Source of the DNA: an uncultured Bacteroidota bacterium
Lineage (GTDB): Bacteria; Bacteroidota; Bacteroidia; 2-12-FULL-35-15
Direction: 5' to 3'
Assembly (NCBI GenBank): GCA_903926385.1
Contig: CAIYIS010000045.1
Coordinates: 1 to 64,000, forward strand
DNA: 64,000 bases
Both the position numbers and the translations under genes were made by a program. The notes beneath the pieces were generated by a model. That model saw only the letters and a program-made list of their open reading frames with translations, was not told the DNA's origin and made no database searches. Shown here piece by piece: positions 33,301 through 42,786 of the stretch (its first letter is position 1; every line of letters begins with the position of its first letter).

Positions 33301-33933
33301 ATGTCAAGAGGACCTCATTTTAATCTCGGATTTACTAACATGTCGGATGCAAAGCTGGACGAAAAAGTTAACTTGATAGCAAGTAACATGAGCTCTAACG
33401 CTAACTACCCTACACCTGGTTCGCGCATATCGGATATGGTAACCGCTCAGAGCGATTATAATATTATAAAAGGTAAAAAAGGAACGGTATTAAATTATAA
33501 ACAAATAAAAAAACAAGGCCGGCAAGATTTGATAGATGCCATGGTAACGCTTGGCGTTTGGGCACGCGACAAGTATCCGGGCGATGTTACTAAATGGAAA
33601 ACTACAGGGTACACCATTCAGGAATACGACACCGTTACTCATGTGCCCAATACTCCCGAAAATGTGAAAGTAAAAGATGCTCCCGATTACGATAATGTAA
33701 TGATTAGTTATGACAAAGTTGAATTTGCAATCAGCTTCGAAGGCCGTCATTGGCTCAAAGGCAGTGCGCAACCTTCGGGAATTACTAATTCGTCTCAAAC
33801 ATTAAAAATGCTGTTTACACAGTTGGCTCGAGGCAAACCGTATAATTTTCAGGTGCGCGCAGTAGGCACAGCAGGCCGAAGCGAATGGAGCCCTGCCATT
33901 ACTTTTGTACCTCGTGTAGACCCTAGTATTTAA
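33301..33933 (+). CDS. Fibronectin-like ~210-residue family protein (copy 2)
   Basis: A 210-residue protein with a helical N-terminal part (about 10-110, including FTNMSDAKLDEKVNLIASNM, NANYPTPG, MVTLGVWARDKYPGD) and a C-terminal fibronectin type III-like domain (about 118-205, with VPNTPENVKVKD, LFTQLARGKPYNFQVRAV and TAGRSEWSPAITFVP). It shares length, order and N-terminal motifs with the protein at 958-1620. No obvious signal peptide is seen. Its position right after array C mirrors the array next to copy 1. A good terminator follows at 33961. Function unknown. Confidence 0.75.
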   Translation: MSRGPHFNLGFTNMSDAKLDEKVNLIASNMSSNANYPTPGSRISDMVTAQSDYNIIKGKKGTVLNYKQIKKQGRQDLIDAMVTLGVWARDKYPGDVTKWKTTGYTIQEYDTVTHVPNTPENVKVKDAPDYDNVMISYDKVEFAISFEGRHWLKGSAQPSGITNSSQTLKMLFTQLARGKPYNFQVRAVGTAGRSEWSPAITFVPRVDPSI

Positions 33934-33960
33934 TTTCTGTATTCACCATTGTTTCACCTA

Positions 33961-33992
33961 AAAATCCTGCACCTGTTGTGGGATTTTTTTTG
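33961..33992 (+). terminator. Terminator of the fibronectin-like gene
   Basis: aaaaatcc (33961-33968) pairs with ggattttt (33982-33989) around a loop rich in ca/tg, followed by ttt. The stem is 8 bp, with a partial extension. Confidence 0.7.
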
Positions 33993-34119
33993 GGATGAGG
34001 AGATTTATCATCATATGCGGTACTCAAAAAATAAATGTAAATTTGTACGAGAAATGATACTAAAAGGAGCTAAGTAAAAAAAGAACTTATTTAGTACAAA
34101 TATTTAGGTAAGTGTAAAC

Positions 34120-34629
34120 ATGAGTCGGCAATTAATTTTCATATTTTTATTTTTCTTGATTATTTCGTGTAGCAGAAATGATTCGGAAAGGGGCTTACCA
34201 CCCATCAACATCAAAGCCGAAATAATCAGAACTTTTGATACAATAGTTAGTGATACATCAAAAATAAAAACAACAAACATAAAACTTTCATTAACTAACA
34301 TTTCTGACAAACCAATTACATATTGGATAATGAAGTGTAGCTGGCCCCAAAACTGGATTGTTAATAAGGACATCTATTCTGTTCTGTCATTCTCCTGCGA
34401 TTCAAACTACCCTATTTCAATACCGCTTAAACCTAAAGAAAGCATATCCTATAATGCATTCGTGTGTCGCACCAAATTTGGAACGATTTGCACAAACGAG
34501 AATATTATTAAATTAGGGTTTATTTATATTGATGCTGATATGTGTAAAACGATGTCAGACTTTAGTAATATTGTTGGCGATAAAAGTAAATGGAATATTA
34601 TTTGGAGCAATTCTGTTGAATTGAAATAA
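34120..34629 (+). CDS. Putative lipoprotein, function unknown
   Basis: A 169-residue protein with an N-terminal signal ending in a lipobox, FFLIISCSR (lipidated Cys about 17), followed by a beta-rich domain (KTTNIKLSLTNISDKPITYW, SIPLKPKESISYNAFV). No named family is recognised; the body looks Ig-like. It is probably exposed on the periplasmic or outer-membrane side. It is isolated, with a convergent gene (DUF3137-like) downstream. Confidence 0.65.
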   Translation: MSRQLIFIFLFFLIISCSRNDSERGLPPINIKAEIIRTFDTIVSDTSKIKTTNIKLSLTNISDKPITYWIMKCSWPQNWIVNKDIYSVLSFSCDSNYPISIPLKPKESISYNAFVCRTKFGTICTNENIIKLGFIYIDADMCKTMSDFSNIVGDKSKWNIIWSNSVELK

Positions 34630-34744
34630 GTATAATTTTCGCGTTTGTTAGCGACACACAAATATAGCGCTTTGCTAATCATTGAGACTTATAACTTCTT
34701 TCGAAAGGACAATTACATTTTAATGAATACCTGAGCCAGCACAA

Positions 34745-35506
34745 CTATTTAGATAAATCATTCAATGCGGCTACTATTGTTTTAAATCTAAATAAGTCGT
34801 CTGTTAAATCTTGTCGGTTTACATAGCCTTTGATAATTTCGAATTCGAAATATTTCTTTTTCCCTTCACACCCTATGTATATTTTATTGTTTACAATGGT
34901 TAATAGTTCTAAATTGGTGTAAGCCGAAAGGGTTGTTTTTATTGCTTGTTGCTGGGTATCATTAATAATTTTCGGAAGCTCTGTAATGGCCACTATTCCA
35001 TTAAATCTTTTACTGAACAGAGATACTTTGTTTACTACCGAAATACGAAAAGGTTTGGCATTTATTTTTCCAAAAATAAAATCTTTTTCGGAACAGAAAT
35101 CAAATAACCCCTTTTCAAATTCAAGATTAGCAATATCTTCATCCGGTAATGCTCCGTTAAACGAAAGGTGATAATCATGCGTGTAGTTGTTCAACACTTT
35201 TTTAAAAATGGAAGTTTTGATATCCCAATTCATTTTCAAAAATATTTTGTCGGACAAAAATTTATATAATGGAGAAAAGATAAAACATGAAAACACCAGT
35301 ATTACCTGCACCACATCGGCTATGGCTATTTCTGTATCCGTAATTTTTATTTTGTGAGCGGCATAATAACCCAACACATAGTAATGAGCAAACCCAATAC
35401 AAGTGATGGATAAAAAAACATAAGAAAGTTTTTCGGTAAGCAATTTGCGCTTCTGCTGGCGATAATAAATTTCTATTTCTTTGAAGCTGTCCTCTAGGTC
35501 GGTCAT
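34745..35506 (-). CDS. DUF3137-like membrane protein
   Basis: A 253-residue protein with a basic N-terminal helix (about 1-25), two membrane segments (about 26-47 and 62-82) and a cytoplasmic alpha/beta domain (about 95-253). Features such as LPDEDIANLEFEKGLFD, FNGIVAITELPKI and NLELLTIVNNKIYIG resemble DUF3137 (Galanin-like, often Gly/Phe-bearing) proteins. Function is unknown. It is a single gene on the minus strand in a run of small genes of unclear role. Confidence 0.5.
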   Translation of the reverse strand: MTDLEDSFKEIEIYYRQQKRKLLTEKLSYVFLSITCIGFAHYYVLGYYAAHKIKITDTEIAIADVVQVILVFSCFIFSPLYKFLSDKIFLKMNWDIKTSIFKKVLNNYTHDYHLSFNGALPDEDIANLEFEKGLFDFCSEKDFIFGKINAKPFRISVVNKVSLFSKRFNGIVAITELPKIINDTQQQAIKTTLSAYTNLELLTIVNNKIYIGCEGKKKYFEFEIIKGYVNRQDLTDDLFRFKTIVAALNDLSK

Positions 35507-35579
35507 AGGAACTTAACAAGTACTAAGGTTTTGAAAGTGATAATTGCTAAATTAATTAAGGAATATTTTCATAAAATAC

Positions 35580-36638
35580 TTACATATATATAGGGCAAAC
35601 CCTTTTCTTAGCTACAAAAGGAACAATCTTTTTGAAAATATAAATAACCGAAATCTCGAAGCCTCCGCGGTGGTTGGTGGCTGCTATCAGTTTAGAAGTA
35701 TTCATATCATAACTTACACCTACCGCAAAATTCATATAATCCATACCGGCAGCAATAATAAAAGCATCTTTCATTCTGTAAAAACCACCAAGGGAAATGG
35801 CTGCAGTCATTCCGTTAACGGGAGTCAGAAAATATTTTGCAAAACCTCCGGCCACAGTTTCGTTATAGGTTCCCTGATGTTGATATAACAGAGTAGGAAT
35901 AATATCTATATTTTCGGAAACCGGAAATTCGGCAAGACCCGAAACTGCAGTTTTCATGCTTAGTTTATCGGTGCTATTGCCAAAGAATTTCTGGTGAGGT
36001 TGGGTTAAATGCAAAGCCGATACTCCTATGTTTACTTTCATTCGCTGGTTTTTGCGATACAAATAAGCTAGGCCAGCACCTGCATCGAAATAAGTAATTC
36101 GTGTATTGGTAAAATTTTCTCCACTTGGCAAAGCTGCATTATAGCTGTCTCCATCGTATTGATTATCGAAAGTAAGAGCAGAAGCATTAAAACTTTTGGT
36201 AGCCACACCAGGCTGAATAGCCAACGAAACAAAGTGAGTAGAGTCTTTGTTTAGCTTTTTTATAAAAGATGCTGATAGATAGATTTGAGTAGTGGACAAA
36301 TGCGATGTTCCGGAATTGTCATTGTTTACAAGCAATCCGAGAGCAGGCGTTCCGGAAGTGAGTTTGGTTTTTAAACGTGTGTCGGTAGAAAAAGAAAATG
36401 TTTTATAAGGCACTGGCACCGCAGCCCACTGACTTCGGTAGTTTCCAACAAAGCGCCAGTCTCCGTCAAACAATCCTGTTTGAGCAGGGTTAAGATTTTG
36501 AGGAGATGAGTTGAACTGAGATAAGTGGATGTCTTGAGAATATGAATTACTAAAAACAAAAAGCATCACTACTAAGGCACTCAGCACACGGAGATGCACT
36601 AAGTGGTGGTTGATGATATTTATTTTATTTAGTTTCAT
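35580..36638 (-). CDS. PorP/SprF-family outer-membrane protein
   Basis: A 352-residue protein of the PorP/SprF family, beta-barrel outer-membrane proteins associated with the type IX secretion system. Motifs: DIHLSQFNSSPQNLNPAQTG (typical PorP/SprF N-terminus, after a signal peptide of about 34), YRSQWAAVPVPYKTFSFS, and the C-terminal GGFEISVIYIFKK. SprF is needed for secretion of its partner adhesin SprB. The gene upstream (36699) encodes a large protein with a gliding-motility-type C-terminal domain, so the two form a substrate and partner pair. The gap is only 60 bp. Confidence 0.93.
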   Translation of the reverse strand: MKLNKINIINHHLVHLRVLSALVVMLFVFSNSYSQDIHLSQFNSSPQNLNPAQTGLFDGDWRFVGNYRSQWAAVPVPYKTFSFSTDTRLKTKLTSGTPALGLLVNNDNSGTSHLSTTQIYLSASFIKKLNKDSTHFVSLAIQPGVATKSFNASALTFDNQYDGDSYNAALPSGENFTNTRITYFDAGAGLAYLYRKNQRMKVNIGVSALHLTQPHQKFFGNSTDKLSMKTAVSGLAEFPVSENIDIIPTLLYQHQGTYNETVAGGFAKYFLTPVNGMTAAISLGGFYRMKDAFIIAAGMDYMNFAVGVSYDMNTSKLIAATNHRGGFEISVIYIFKKIVPFVAKKRVCPIYM

Positions 36639-36698
36639 TATTTTTGTTCTACTTCTATTTGTTTGTTGGCGCTGTCATCCTGAGCTTGTCGAAATTTC

Positions 36699-39600
36699 TT
36701 ACCTAATTAATGTAACATTTCCTTTCTTTTTCATTTCTTCTCCGCTATAACATTTAGCAGTGAGGTACCAGGCAAACACATCCGGATCGGAAGGCTTTCC
36801 TTTATAGATACCATCCCATCCTTTTTTAAGGTCGTTGCTTTCGAACACCAGTTCGCCCCATCTGTTGTAAACAGCAAAATACATTTCTGAAAGACTTATA
36901 CTTCTAACAAAAAGCACATCGTTTTGTCCATCTCCATTTGGAGTAAATGTATTGGGCACAAAAGCATCATCAAGTGTGCATTTCATCGAAATTACATAAA
37001 TAGTAATGGTAGAAGATTTAGGACAGCCCGATGAATCAGTTATAGTAACGGTATAAGTGGTGGTTACAATAGGAGCAACAGTTGGGTTGAATGAATAAGG
37101 ATTAGATATCCCGCTTGATGGAGTCCATAAAATAGTAAGCGTGGTATCTGTGTTTGCATGCAAAATGGTTCCGGAGCCAATCGATATGGTGTCTCGATCG
37201 GCAGTGGCCAGGAGCGGAAAGGCAGAAGGTGAGTAAACAAAAACCGTGGTGGTTAATGAAACAACACAGGTATCGCCCGGAAAAGGGATACTGTGAATGG
37301 TTACAGTGTATGTGGTAGTAACAGAAGGGCTTGCGAATGGATTGGCAATAGATGGATTACTCAAACCAGAAGAAGGAGACCACGAATAGGAATATCCTCC
37401 GGAAGCGAGTAGCTGAGTGTTATTCCCAAAACAGATGCTTGTGCTTGGATTGACAGATGTTGCACTCGAAGCAAAATCAAGTTGAACAACAGTGGTGTCG
37501 GTGCAGCCGTTTGAATTGGTGGCAATGAGCTGAACATTATATGTACCTGTTGCACCATAAATATGATTCGGGTTTTGAAGAGTAGATGTAGTTCCGTCAT
37601 CAAAATTCCATAGCCAGGATGAAGGAGCAGTATAAGATGAGTCGAGAAATGCGACCTGATTGGAACAAGGTGAAGAAATGAAATTGAAATCGGCAGTCAT
37701 AGATGGGTACACCGTTACATAATGAAATGCGGTGTCTCCTAAGTTACAACTGGCAGGGTCGTGAACATATAACTGCACGAGGTAAGTACCGGGAGCATTG
37801 AATGTGCGTATCGGATTTAAAACTGTTGAGGTGGTATCATTACTTCCAAAATTCCACAAATAATTACCGTTACCTATAGTACTTAAATTATTAAACTGTA
37901 CGGTTAGGGGAGAGCAACCCGAAAGGAAATCGACCGTAAAATTTGCAGAAGCCAGAGGCACCTGAAAATCGAATTTGAAAGTTCCGTTATTACAATTACC
38001 TGCATGGTTAACATTTGCGCCTGTGTTGGGCCAGGAACCGGGAGTAACAGGGAAGTCATCATTGCCACCGCAGCCGGCACATACGGATTGATAAACGATA
38101 CTTTTTTTATCAAACCGTGAAGTTCCTCCATCCACATGTTCTCTGCTTTGAGCCCCTCCGAAGTAAGTAGCATATATTAATGAGGAAGCATTGGTGGACA
38201 ATACAAACAGATAAAAATTAAAACCATCAGTTGTAGGTTGTATAGCGTTCCCGGTAAGAGGCATGCCCGTGGTAACAACACCGGTAAGGATATTACCTCC
38301 CCATCCGCTTACATAAATATTTTCGCAGTAGTCGACCAAGAATGCAGCCGGAGAAATGTTTGGCATCCCATTACCATTTCCAAAAACAGTTGAAAACACC
38401 TGATTAGTGAGTCCATCGTTAAGTTTTGAAATGAATTGTCCGCTATTGGCGTTGCTGTATACTCCTCCAGTAACGGGCATAGCACCTTCTGTTTGTCCTA
38501 CAACATATACATTACCATGTTTGTCTAACTGTACAAAATAACATTGGTCGTAAGAGGAAGTCCCAATGAATGTGGAAGCCAAAATAGCAGTACCATCTTT
38601 CTTAATTCGGGTTATGTACCCATCTGCTTTTCCCCCGCCAAACGAAGTGTGAAGAGCACCAGGAGTGAAAGGAAATGTAGTACTTCGAGTTCCTCCGGTT
38701 ACATATACATTAAGCGAATCGTCCAAGGCAAGTGCATAGCCTGCATCCATATTAGAACCGCCTAAATAAGTACTCCACATCAATTGTGTTAGATTAGCAT
38801 CCATTTTAAATACTACAGCATCCTGCAATCCGCCTAACGAATTATCGAAACCGTTGACGATTGGAAAATCAGCTGAACGTGTAGAGCTCACTACATAAAC
38901 GTTTCCGGTTGGATCAACATTAATCTCACCACGATATTGGTCACCATAATTATACTGCAGTGAATCCAGGTCAACATTCACCCCATCATTTTGACTACCT
39001 CCTATAAAGGTACAAGCAAGTAAAGCGCTTCCGGCCGGATTCAGTTTAGCAATGTATATATCTGTTCCATTCAGATAAGTGGTACCATTAGCTGCGAAAG
39101 TTAATCCGGTTCCTCCATTAAAAGTTTGGTCGTATGCGTTAGAAGTTACAGGGAAATCGGAAGAGCCGGTGGCGCCATATGCAAAGAGATTATCCTGACC
39201 ATCTACTACCAGACTGGTAACAATTTCGGTACTTGCTGCACCTCCCAAGTATGTGGAATATTGAAGAAATGTTCCCGAAGAATCGTATTTTGTAATCACA
39301 ACATCGGTTCGCCCCTGAGCTACAATTCCATTATAAGAAACATCATAAGCCCCCACTGTGGTCGGGAATCCAATATCGAAACAAGTTCCCCCCGAATATA
39401 AATTTCCTCCCGCATCGTATGTTGCGGTCATTCCGAAATTGTCGGCAGTGGAGCCAGAAGAGCACGCGAATACAAGGACAGGGTCAATGATTAATTCAGC
39501 TGACTTGTTGTAGCCATCGGGAAATGTGAAATGCACAATGTTATTTTCCAAAACAAATTCGCAATTCACATTCTTTTTGGTGCTTCCTATCCATTGATAA

Positions 39601-40229
39601 GCAAACGGGCGTTGTTCCTGAATTAGATTTACAGAAGTTTTGATTTGCAGAGCCCCTTTTTCGATAGAAAGAAAATCAGCTCCTTCGTATGATAGTTGAA
39701 TATCATTGGGGTCAGCCTGAGGAGAAACAATAAAATTATACTTCACACTGTTCTCCAATCCCTCCACCTGCATATCAATGCCGGAATAGAGTTGTTGGTA
39801 ATTAATTTCTCTGTAGTTTCTAACATTGCCAGCCCATTTGCTTTTATCATTACCGATAAAATAATTGCAGTAATCAGGAGTCAGCTGAGAGGTGGATGTG
39901 GTAACTGATTCGGAGGAATTAACGAAAGTCATTCGAATGGCATGAGAGTGCACCTCGGAATACTTGGTACTACCTTTTCCACTACGAACATGATTTGCAC
40001 GCAGGGTTTCTTTATCGTAGAAATTATAGGTGAAACAATTTTTCTGGAAAAACAAAACCCCGCCATCTAGCTGAGCTCGGTATAAAACTTTTTTATCCCA
40101 TTGGTTTTTATTCTCAGTAAACTTGATGAATGTTTCGGAATGAGCACTCTTAACTCCCTGTGCCGATACTCTACAGACAGGGGAAATGAAGACGAGAAGG
40201 AGAATAATAAATTTGTAAAACTGCCTCAT
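36699..40229 (-). CDS. Large secreted protein with SBBP/PKD domains and gliding-motility C-terminus
   Basis: A 1176-residue secreted protein. After the signal peptide (about 1-24) comes an N-terminal DUF7948-like region (FTENKNQWDKKVLYRAQLDGG at about 36-56, MTFVNSSES, NDIQLSYEGADFL), then several seven-bladed-type SBBP repeats (TYLGGAASTEIVTSLVVDGQ, STYLGGSNMDAGYALALD and like), then PKD domains (about 780-960) and an Ig-like region, and finally the gliding motility-associated C-terminal domain (VPNTFTPNGDGQNDVLFV, FAVYNRWGELVFES, GTFVWYLTAKCY-like ending GNVTLIR). This type B sorting signal pairs with PorP/SprF proteins, and the next gene is one. It is likely a cell-surface adhesin. Confidence 0.92.
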   Translation of the reverse strand: MRQFYKFIILLLVFISPVCRVSAQGVKSAHSETFIKFTENKNQWDKKVLYRAQLDGGVLFFQKNCFTYNFYDKETLRANHVRSGKGSTKYSEVHSHAIRMTFVNSSESVTTSTSQLTPDYCNYFIGNDKSKWAGNVRNYREINYQQLYSGIDMQVEGLENSVKYNFIVSPQADPNDIQLSYEGADFLSIEKGALQIKTSVNLIQEQRPFAYQWIGSTKKNVNCEFVLENNIVHFTFPDGYNKSAELIIDPVLVFACSSGSTADNFGMTATYDAGGNLYSGGTCFDIGFPTTVGAYDVSYNGIVAQGRTDVVITKYDSSGTFLQYSTYLGGAASTEIVTSLVVDGQDNLFAYGATGSSDFPVTSNAYDQTFNGGTGLTFAANGTTYLNGTDIYIAKLNPAGSALLACTFIGGSQNDGVNVDLDSLQYNYGDQYRGEINVDPTGNVYVVSSTRSADFPIVNGFDNSLGGLQDAVVFKMDANLTQLMWSTYLGGSNMDAGYALALDDSLNVYVTGGTRSTTFPFTPGALHTSFGGGKADGYITRIKKDGTAILASTFIGTSSYDQCYFVQLDKHGNVYVVGQTEGAMPVTGGVYSNANSGQFISKLNDGLTNQVFSTVFGNGNGMPNISPAAFLVDYCENIYVSGWGGNILTGVVTTGMPLTGNAIQPTTDGFNFYLFVLSTNASSLIYATYFGGAQSREHVDGGTSRFDKKSIVYQSVCAGCGGNDDFPVTPGSWPNTGANVNHAGNCNNGTFKFDFQVPLASANFTVDFLSGCSPLTVQFNNLSTIGNGNYLWNFGSNDTTSTVLNPIRTFNAPGTYLVQLYVHDPASCNLGDTAFHYVTVYPSMTADFNFISSPCSNQVAFLDSSYTAPSSWLWNFDDGTTSTLQNPNHIYGATGTYNVQLIATNSNGCTDTTVVQLDFASSATSVNPSTSICFGNNTQLLASGGYSYSWSPSSGLSNPSIANPFASPSVTTTYTVTIHSIPFPGDTCVVSLTTTVFVYSPSAFPLLATADRDTISIGSGTILHANTDTTLTILWTPSSGISNPYSFNPTVAPIVTTTYTVTITDSSGCPKSSTITIYVISMKCTLDDAFVPNTFTPNGDGQNDVLFVRSISLSEMYFAVYNRWGELVFESNDLKKGWDGIYKGKPSDPDVFAWYLTAKCYSGEEMKKKGNVTLIR

Positions 40230-40257
40230 TCTAACAATGCTTTTAAATTACATCATC

Positions 40258-40289
40258 CAAAAATAGTTTATTTATTTATGATACGCAAA
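40258..40289 (-). promoter_or_regulatory. Consensus Bacteroidota promoter of the adhesin/PorP pair
   Basis: Read on the minus strand: TTTG (40289-40286), a 20-nt spacer and TATTTTTG (40265-40258), an exact fit to the consensus spacing. It lies 29 bases from the adhesin start and drives both genes. Confidence 0.75.
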
Positions 40290-40360
40290 GTAATGAGACA
40301 GATATTTGAAAATTAATGAAACGATTCGGGTTTCATTAACTTGTCATATGTGACAAATAA

Positions 40361-41416
40361 TTATCGCTCTCTCTTAATAAAATTAATCTTGAGCGGATTT
40401 GTCTGATTGCTTCGGTTTATTTTGCGAATTTTATAAATGTCGATAGCGGTGTATACAGCGTTTCTAAACGATGATTCAGAAGCTATATTTTTTCCGGCAA
40501 TATCAAAAGCAGTACCATGGTCGGGCGAAGTACGAACTACAGGAAGTCCTGCTGTAAAGTTGACACCAGACCCAAACGAAATAGTTTTAAACGGAATCAA
40601 TCCCTGATCGTGATACATGGCTAATACAGCATCGAATTTCTTATACGTTTCGTTACCAAAAAATCCATCGGCAGGATAAGGGCCCATAACTACCATCCCT
40701 TCGTCTTTTAATGCATTAATGGCCGGGATGATTATATTTTTTTCTTCTTCTCCAATAATTCCATTATCTCCAGCATGAGGATTGAGCCCTAATACAGCAA
40801 TTTTAGGTTTAAGAATATTAAAGTCTTCTTTCAACGATTTGTGCAGAGCCCTGATTTTACTTATAATCTTTTCGGTTGTTAAAGCGGCTGCAACCTGAGT
40901 TACTGGTATGTGACCTGTCGCTACTGCCACTTTCAGTGTTTCGCTTACTAAAAACATTAAACTGTTTCCGTCACCAAATTTACTTTCCAAATATTCGGTA
41001 TGGCCCGGGAAATTGAACTCCGCAGATTGAATGTTTTCTTTATTAATAGGAGCAGTAACCAGTACATTCACTTTGCCCTGAGCTAGTGCATAAGCAGCTG
41101 CTTCGAGCGATTTTAGTGCATATTTGCCTCCGGTTGAATTTTGTTTTCCTAATTCAATGGCTACATCTTCTTCGTAAACATTAATCAGATTGGCACGTTT
41201 CGGATTAGCTTCGGCTATATCTTTAATCTGATTAAAGCTGAAATCTTCGATGCCTAATGCCTTTCTGTGGAACGATGCTGTTTTGATTGATCCAAAAACA
41301 ACAGGGGTGCATAATTCTAATATGGTGGGGTCGAGAAAAGTTTTTATGATTACTTCCATCCCTACTCCATTGATATCACCCTGAGATATTCCAACAATTA
41401 CTTTTTCTTCTGACAT
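40361..41416 (-). CDS. pdxA: 4-hydroxythreonine-4-phosphate dehydrogenase
   Basis: A 351-residue enzyme of pyridoxal 5'-phosphate synthesis (DXP-dependent route), NAD-dependent. Motifs: GISQGDINGVGMEVI at the N-terminus, the metal-binding NFPGHTEYLES, LNPHAGDNG and MYHDQGLIPFK, and the C-terminal VRTSPDHGTAFDIAGKN. The length is as usual. It is divergent from mqnC with a 124-bp intergenic region in between; no promoter elements stand out. Confidence 0.95.
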   Translation of the reverse strand: MSEEKVIVGISQGDINGVGMEVIIKTFLDPTILELCTPVVFGSIKTASFHRKALGIEDFSFNQIKDIAEANPKRANLINVYEEDVAIELGKQNSTGGKYALKSLEAAAYALAQGKVNVLVTAPINKENIQSAEFNFPGHTEYLESKFGDGNSLMFLVSETLKVAVATGHIPVTQVAAALTTEKIISKIRALHKSLKEDFNILKPKIAVLGLNPHAGDNGIIGEEEKNIIIPAINALKDEGMVVMGPYPADGFFGNETYKKFDAVLAMYHDQGLIPFKTISFGSGVNFTAGLPVVRTSPDHGTAFDIAGKNIASESSFRNAVYTAIDIYKIRKINRSNQTNPLKINFIKRER

Positions 41417-41540
41417 AAATTTTAAATCCTAAATTACTACGGTAGTTTTTTATTATCTACTTTTGATGCCGTAAAAGTAATAAATGATTTCTGATATCTG
41501 ACGAATAGATTTCTGAATCGCCACTAATGACAAATGACCA

Positions 41541-42665
41541 ATGATAATTGAGAATCTATTAAAACGAGCATTAAACTTTGAATTTCTGACACAGGAAGAG
41601 GGAGTGTATTTATTTAAAAATGCTCCTACCACACAGCTAATGTTTGTGGCCAATGAATTAAGAAAGATACAGAAACCCGATGGAAAAGTAACCTGGCAGA
41701 TAGACCGCAATATGAATACAACCAATGTTTGTATTGCCAACTGCAAGTTCTGCAACTTCTACAGAATCCCTGAACATGCGGAAGCTTACATTACCGATTT
41801 GGAAACGTACAAAAAGAAAATAGAGGAGACCTTACGTTTTGGTGGAGATCAGCTTTTACTTCAAGGAGGACATCACCCGGATTTGGGTCTGAAATTTTAT
41901 GTTGATTTATTCAGAAATTTAAAAACACTTTATCCTGAATTAAAACTGCACACACTTGGGCCACCTGAAATAGCACATATAACCAAGCTCGAAAAAAGCA
42001 CACACACGGAAGTGCTGGAAGCTTTAAAAGAGGCAGGAATGGACAGTATGCCGGGGGCAGGTGCAGAAATATTGAATGACCGTGTGCGAAGACTGATATC
42101 AAAAGGTAAATGCGGAGGGCAGGAGTGGTTGGATGTGATGCGGGCTGCACATAAACTGAACATCACCACATCGGCCACCATGATGTTTGGACATATTGAA
42201 ACCATTGAAGAACGATTTGAACATCTGGTTTGGATACGTGAAGTACAAAGTGAAAAACCTGAAAATGCAGTTGGCTTTCTCGCTTTTATTCCATGGCCGT
42301 TTCAGGATGATGGTACATTATTGAAAAGACATAAAGGCATTAAAAATAATGTATCGGCTGACGAATACATTCGCATGATAGCGATGAGCAGAATCATGTT
42401 GCCGAATATTAAGAATATTCAGGCAAGCTGGCTGACGGTAGGAAAAGAAACTGCAAAAATTTGTTTGCATGCAGGAGCTAACGATTTTGGAAGTATAATG
42501 ATTGAGGAAAATGTTGTGTCGGCAGCAGGAGCCCCCCACCGCTTTACCGCAAAAGGGATACAGGAAGCCATTAAGGATGCAGGTTTCGAACCTCAATTAA
42601 GAACTCAGAAATATGAGTTCAGAGAGATGCCAAAAGGAATGCAGGAGCAAGTAATAAACTATTAG
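41541..42665 (+). CDS. mqnC: Radical SAM cyclic dehypoxanthinyl futalosine synthase
   Basis: A 374-residue radical SAM enzyme of the futalosine menaquinone pathway. The CIANCKFC motif (Cys64, Cys68, Cys71) binds the Fe-S cluster. The elements LLLQGGHHPDLGLKFY, SMPGAGAEILNDRVR and the MqnC-type C-terminal FGSIMIEENVVSAAG separate it from MqnE. Presence of this enzyme indicates menaquinone made by the futalosine rather than the Men route. The other pathway genes (MqnA, MqnB, MqnD, MqnE) are not in the window. The start at ATG 41541 fits the family length. Confidence 0.93.
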   Translation: MIIENLLKRALNFEFLTQEEGVYLFKNAPTTQLMFVANELRKIQKPDGKVTWQIDRNMNTTNVCIANCKFCNFYRIPEHAEAYITDLETYKKKIEETLRFGGDQLLLQGGHHPDLGLKFYVDLFRNLKTLYPELKLHTLGPPEIAHITKLEKSTHTEVLEALKEAGMDSMPGAGAEILNDRVRRLISKGKCGGQEWLDVMRAAHKLNITTSATMMFGHIETIEERFEHLVWIREVQSEKPENAVGFLAFIPWPFQDDGTLLKRHKGIKNNVSADEYIRMIAMSRIMLPNIKNIQASWLTVGKETAKICLHAGANDFGSIMIEENVVSAAGAPHRFTAKGIQEAIKDAGFEPQLRTQKYEFREMPKGMQEQVINY

Positions 42666-42724
42666 GAGTAGCGTTATATTCCATACAGTTGAATTTGTAA
42701 AAGTCATTTTCGCCAAAAATTTGA

Positions 42725-42758
42725 TTTGGTTTATATCAGATAAAAAAGCCTAATTTTG
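42725..42758 (+). promoter_or_regulatory. Promoter of the sucA-sucB pair
   Basis: TTTG (42725-42728) and TAATTTTG (42751-42758) with a 22-nt spacer, slightly longer than the consensus. The sucA start lies 28 bases on. Confidence 0.5.
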
Positions 42759-42786
42759 CACTTTATTTCATTAACCAACCATCATA

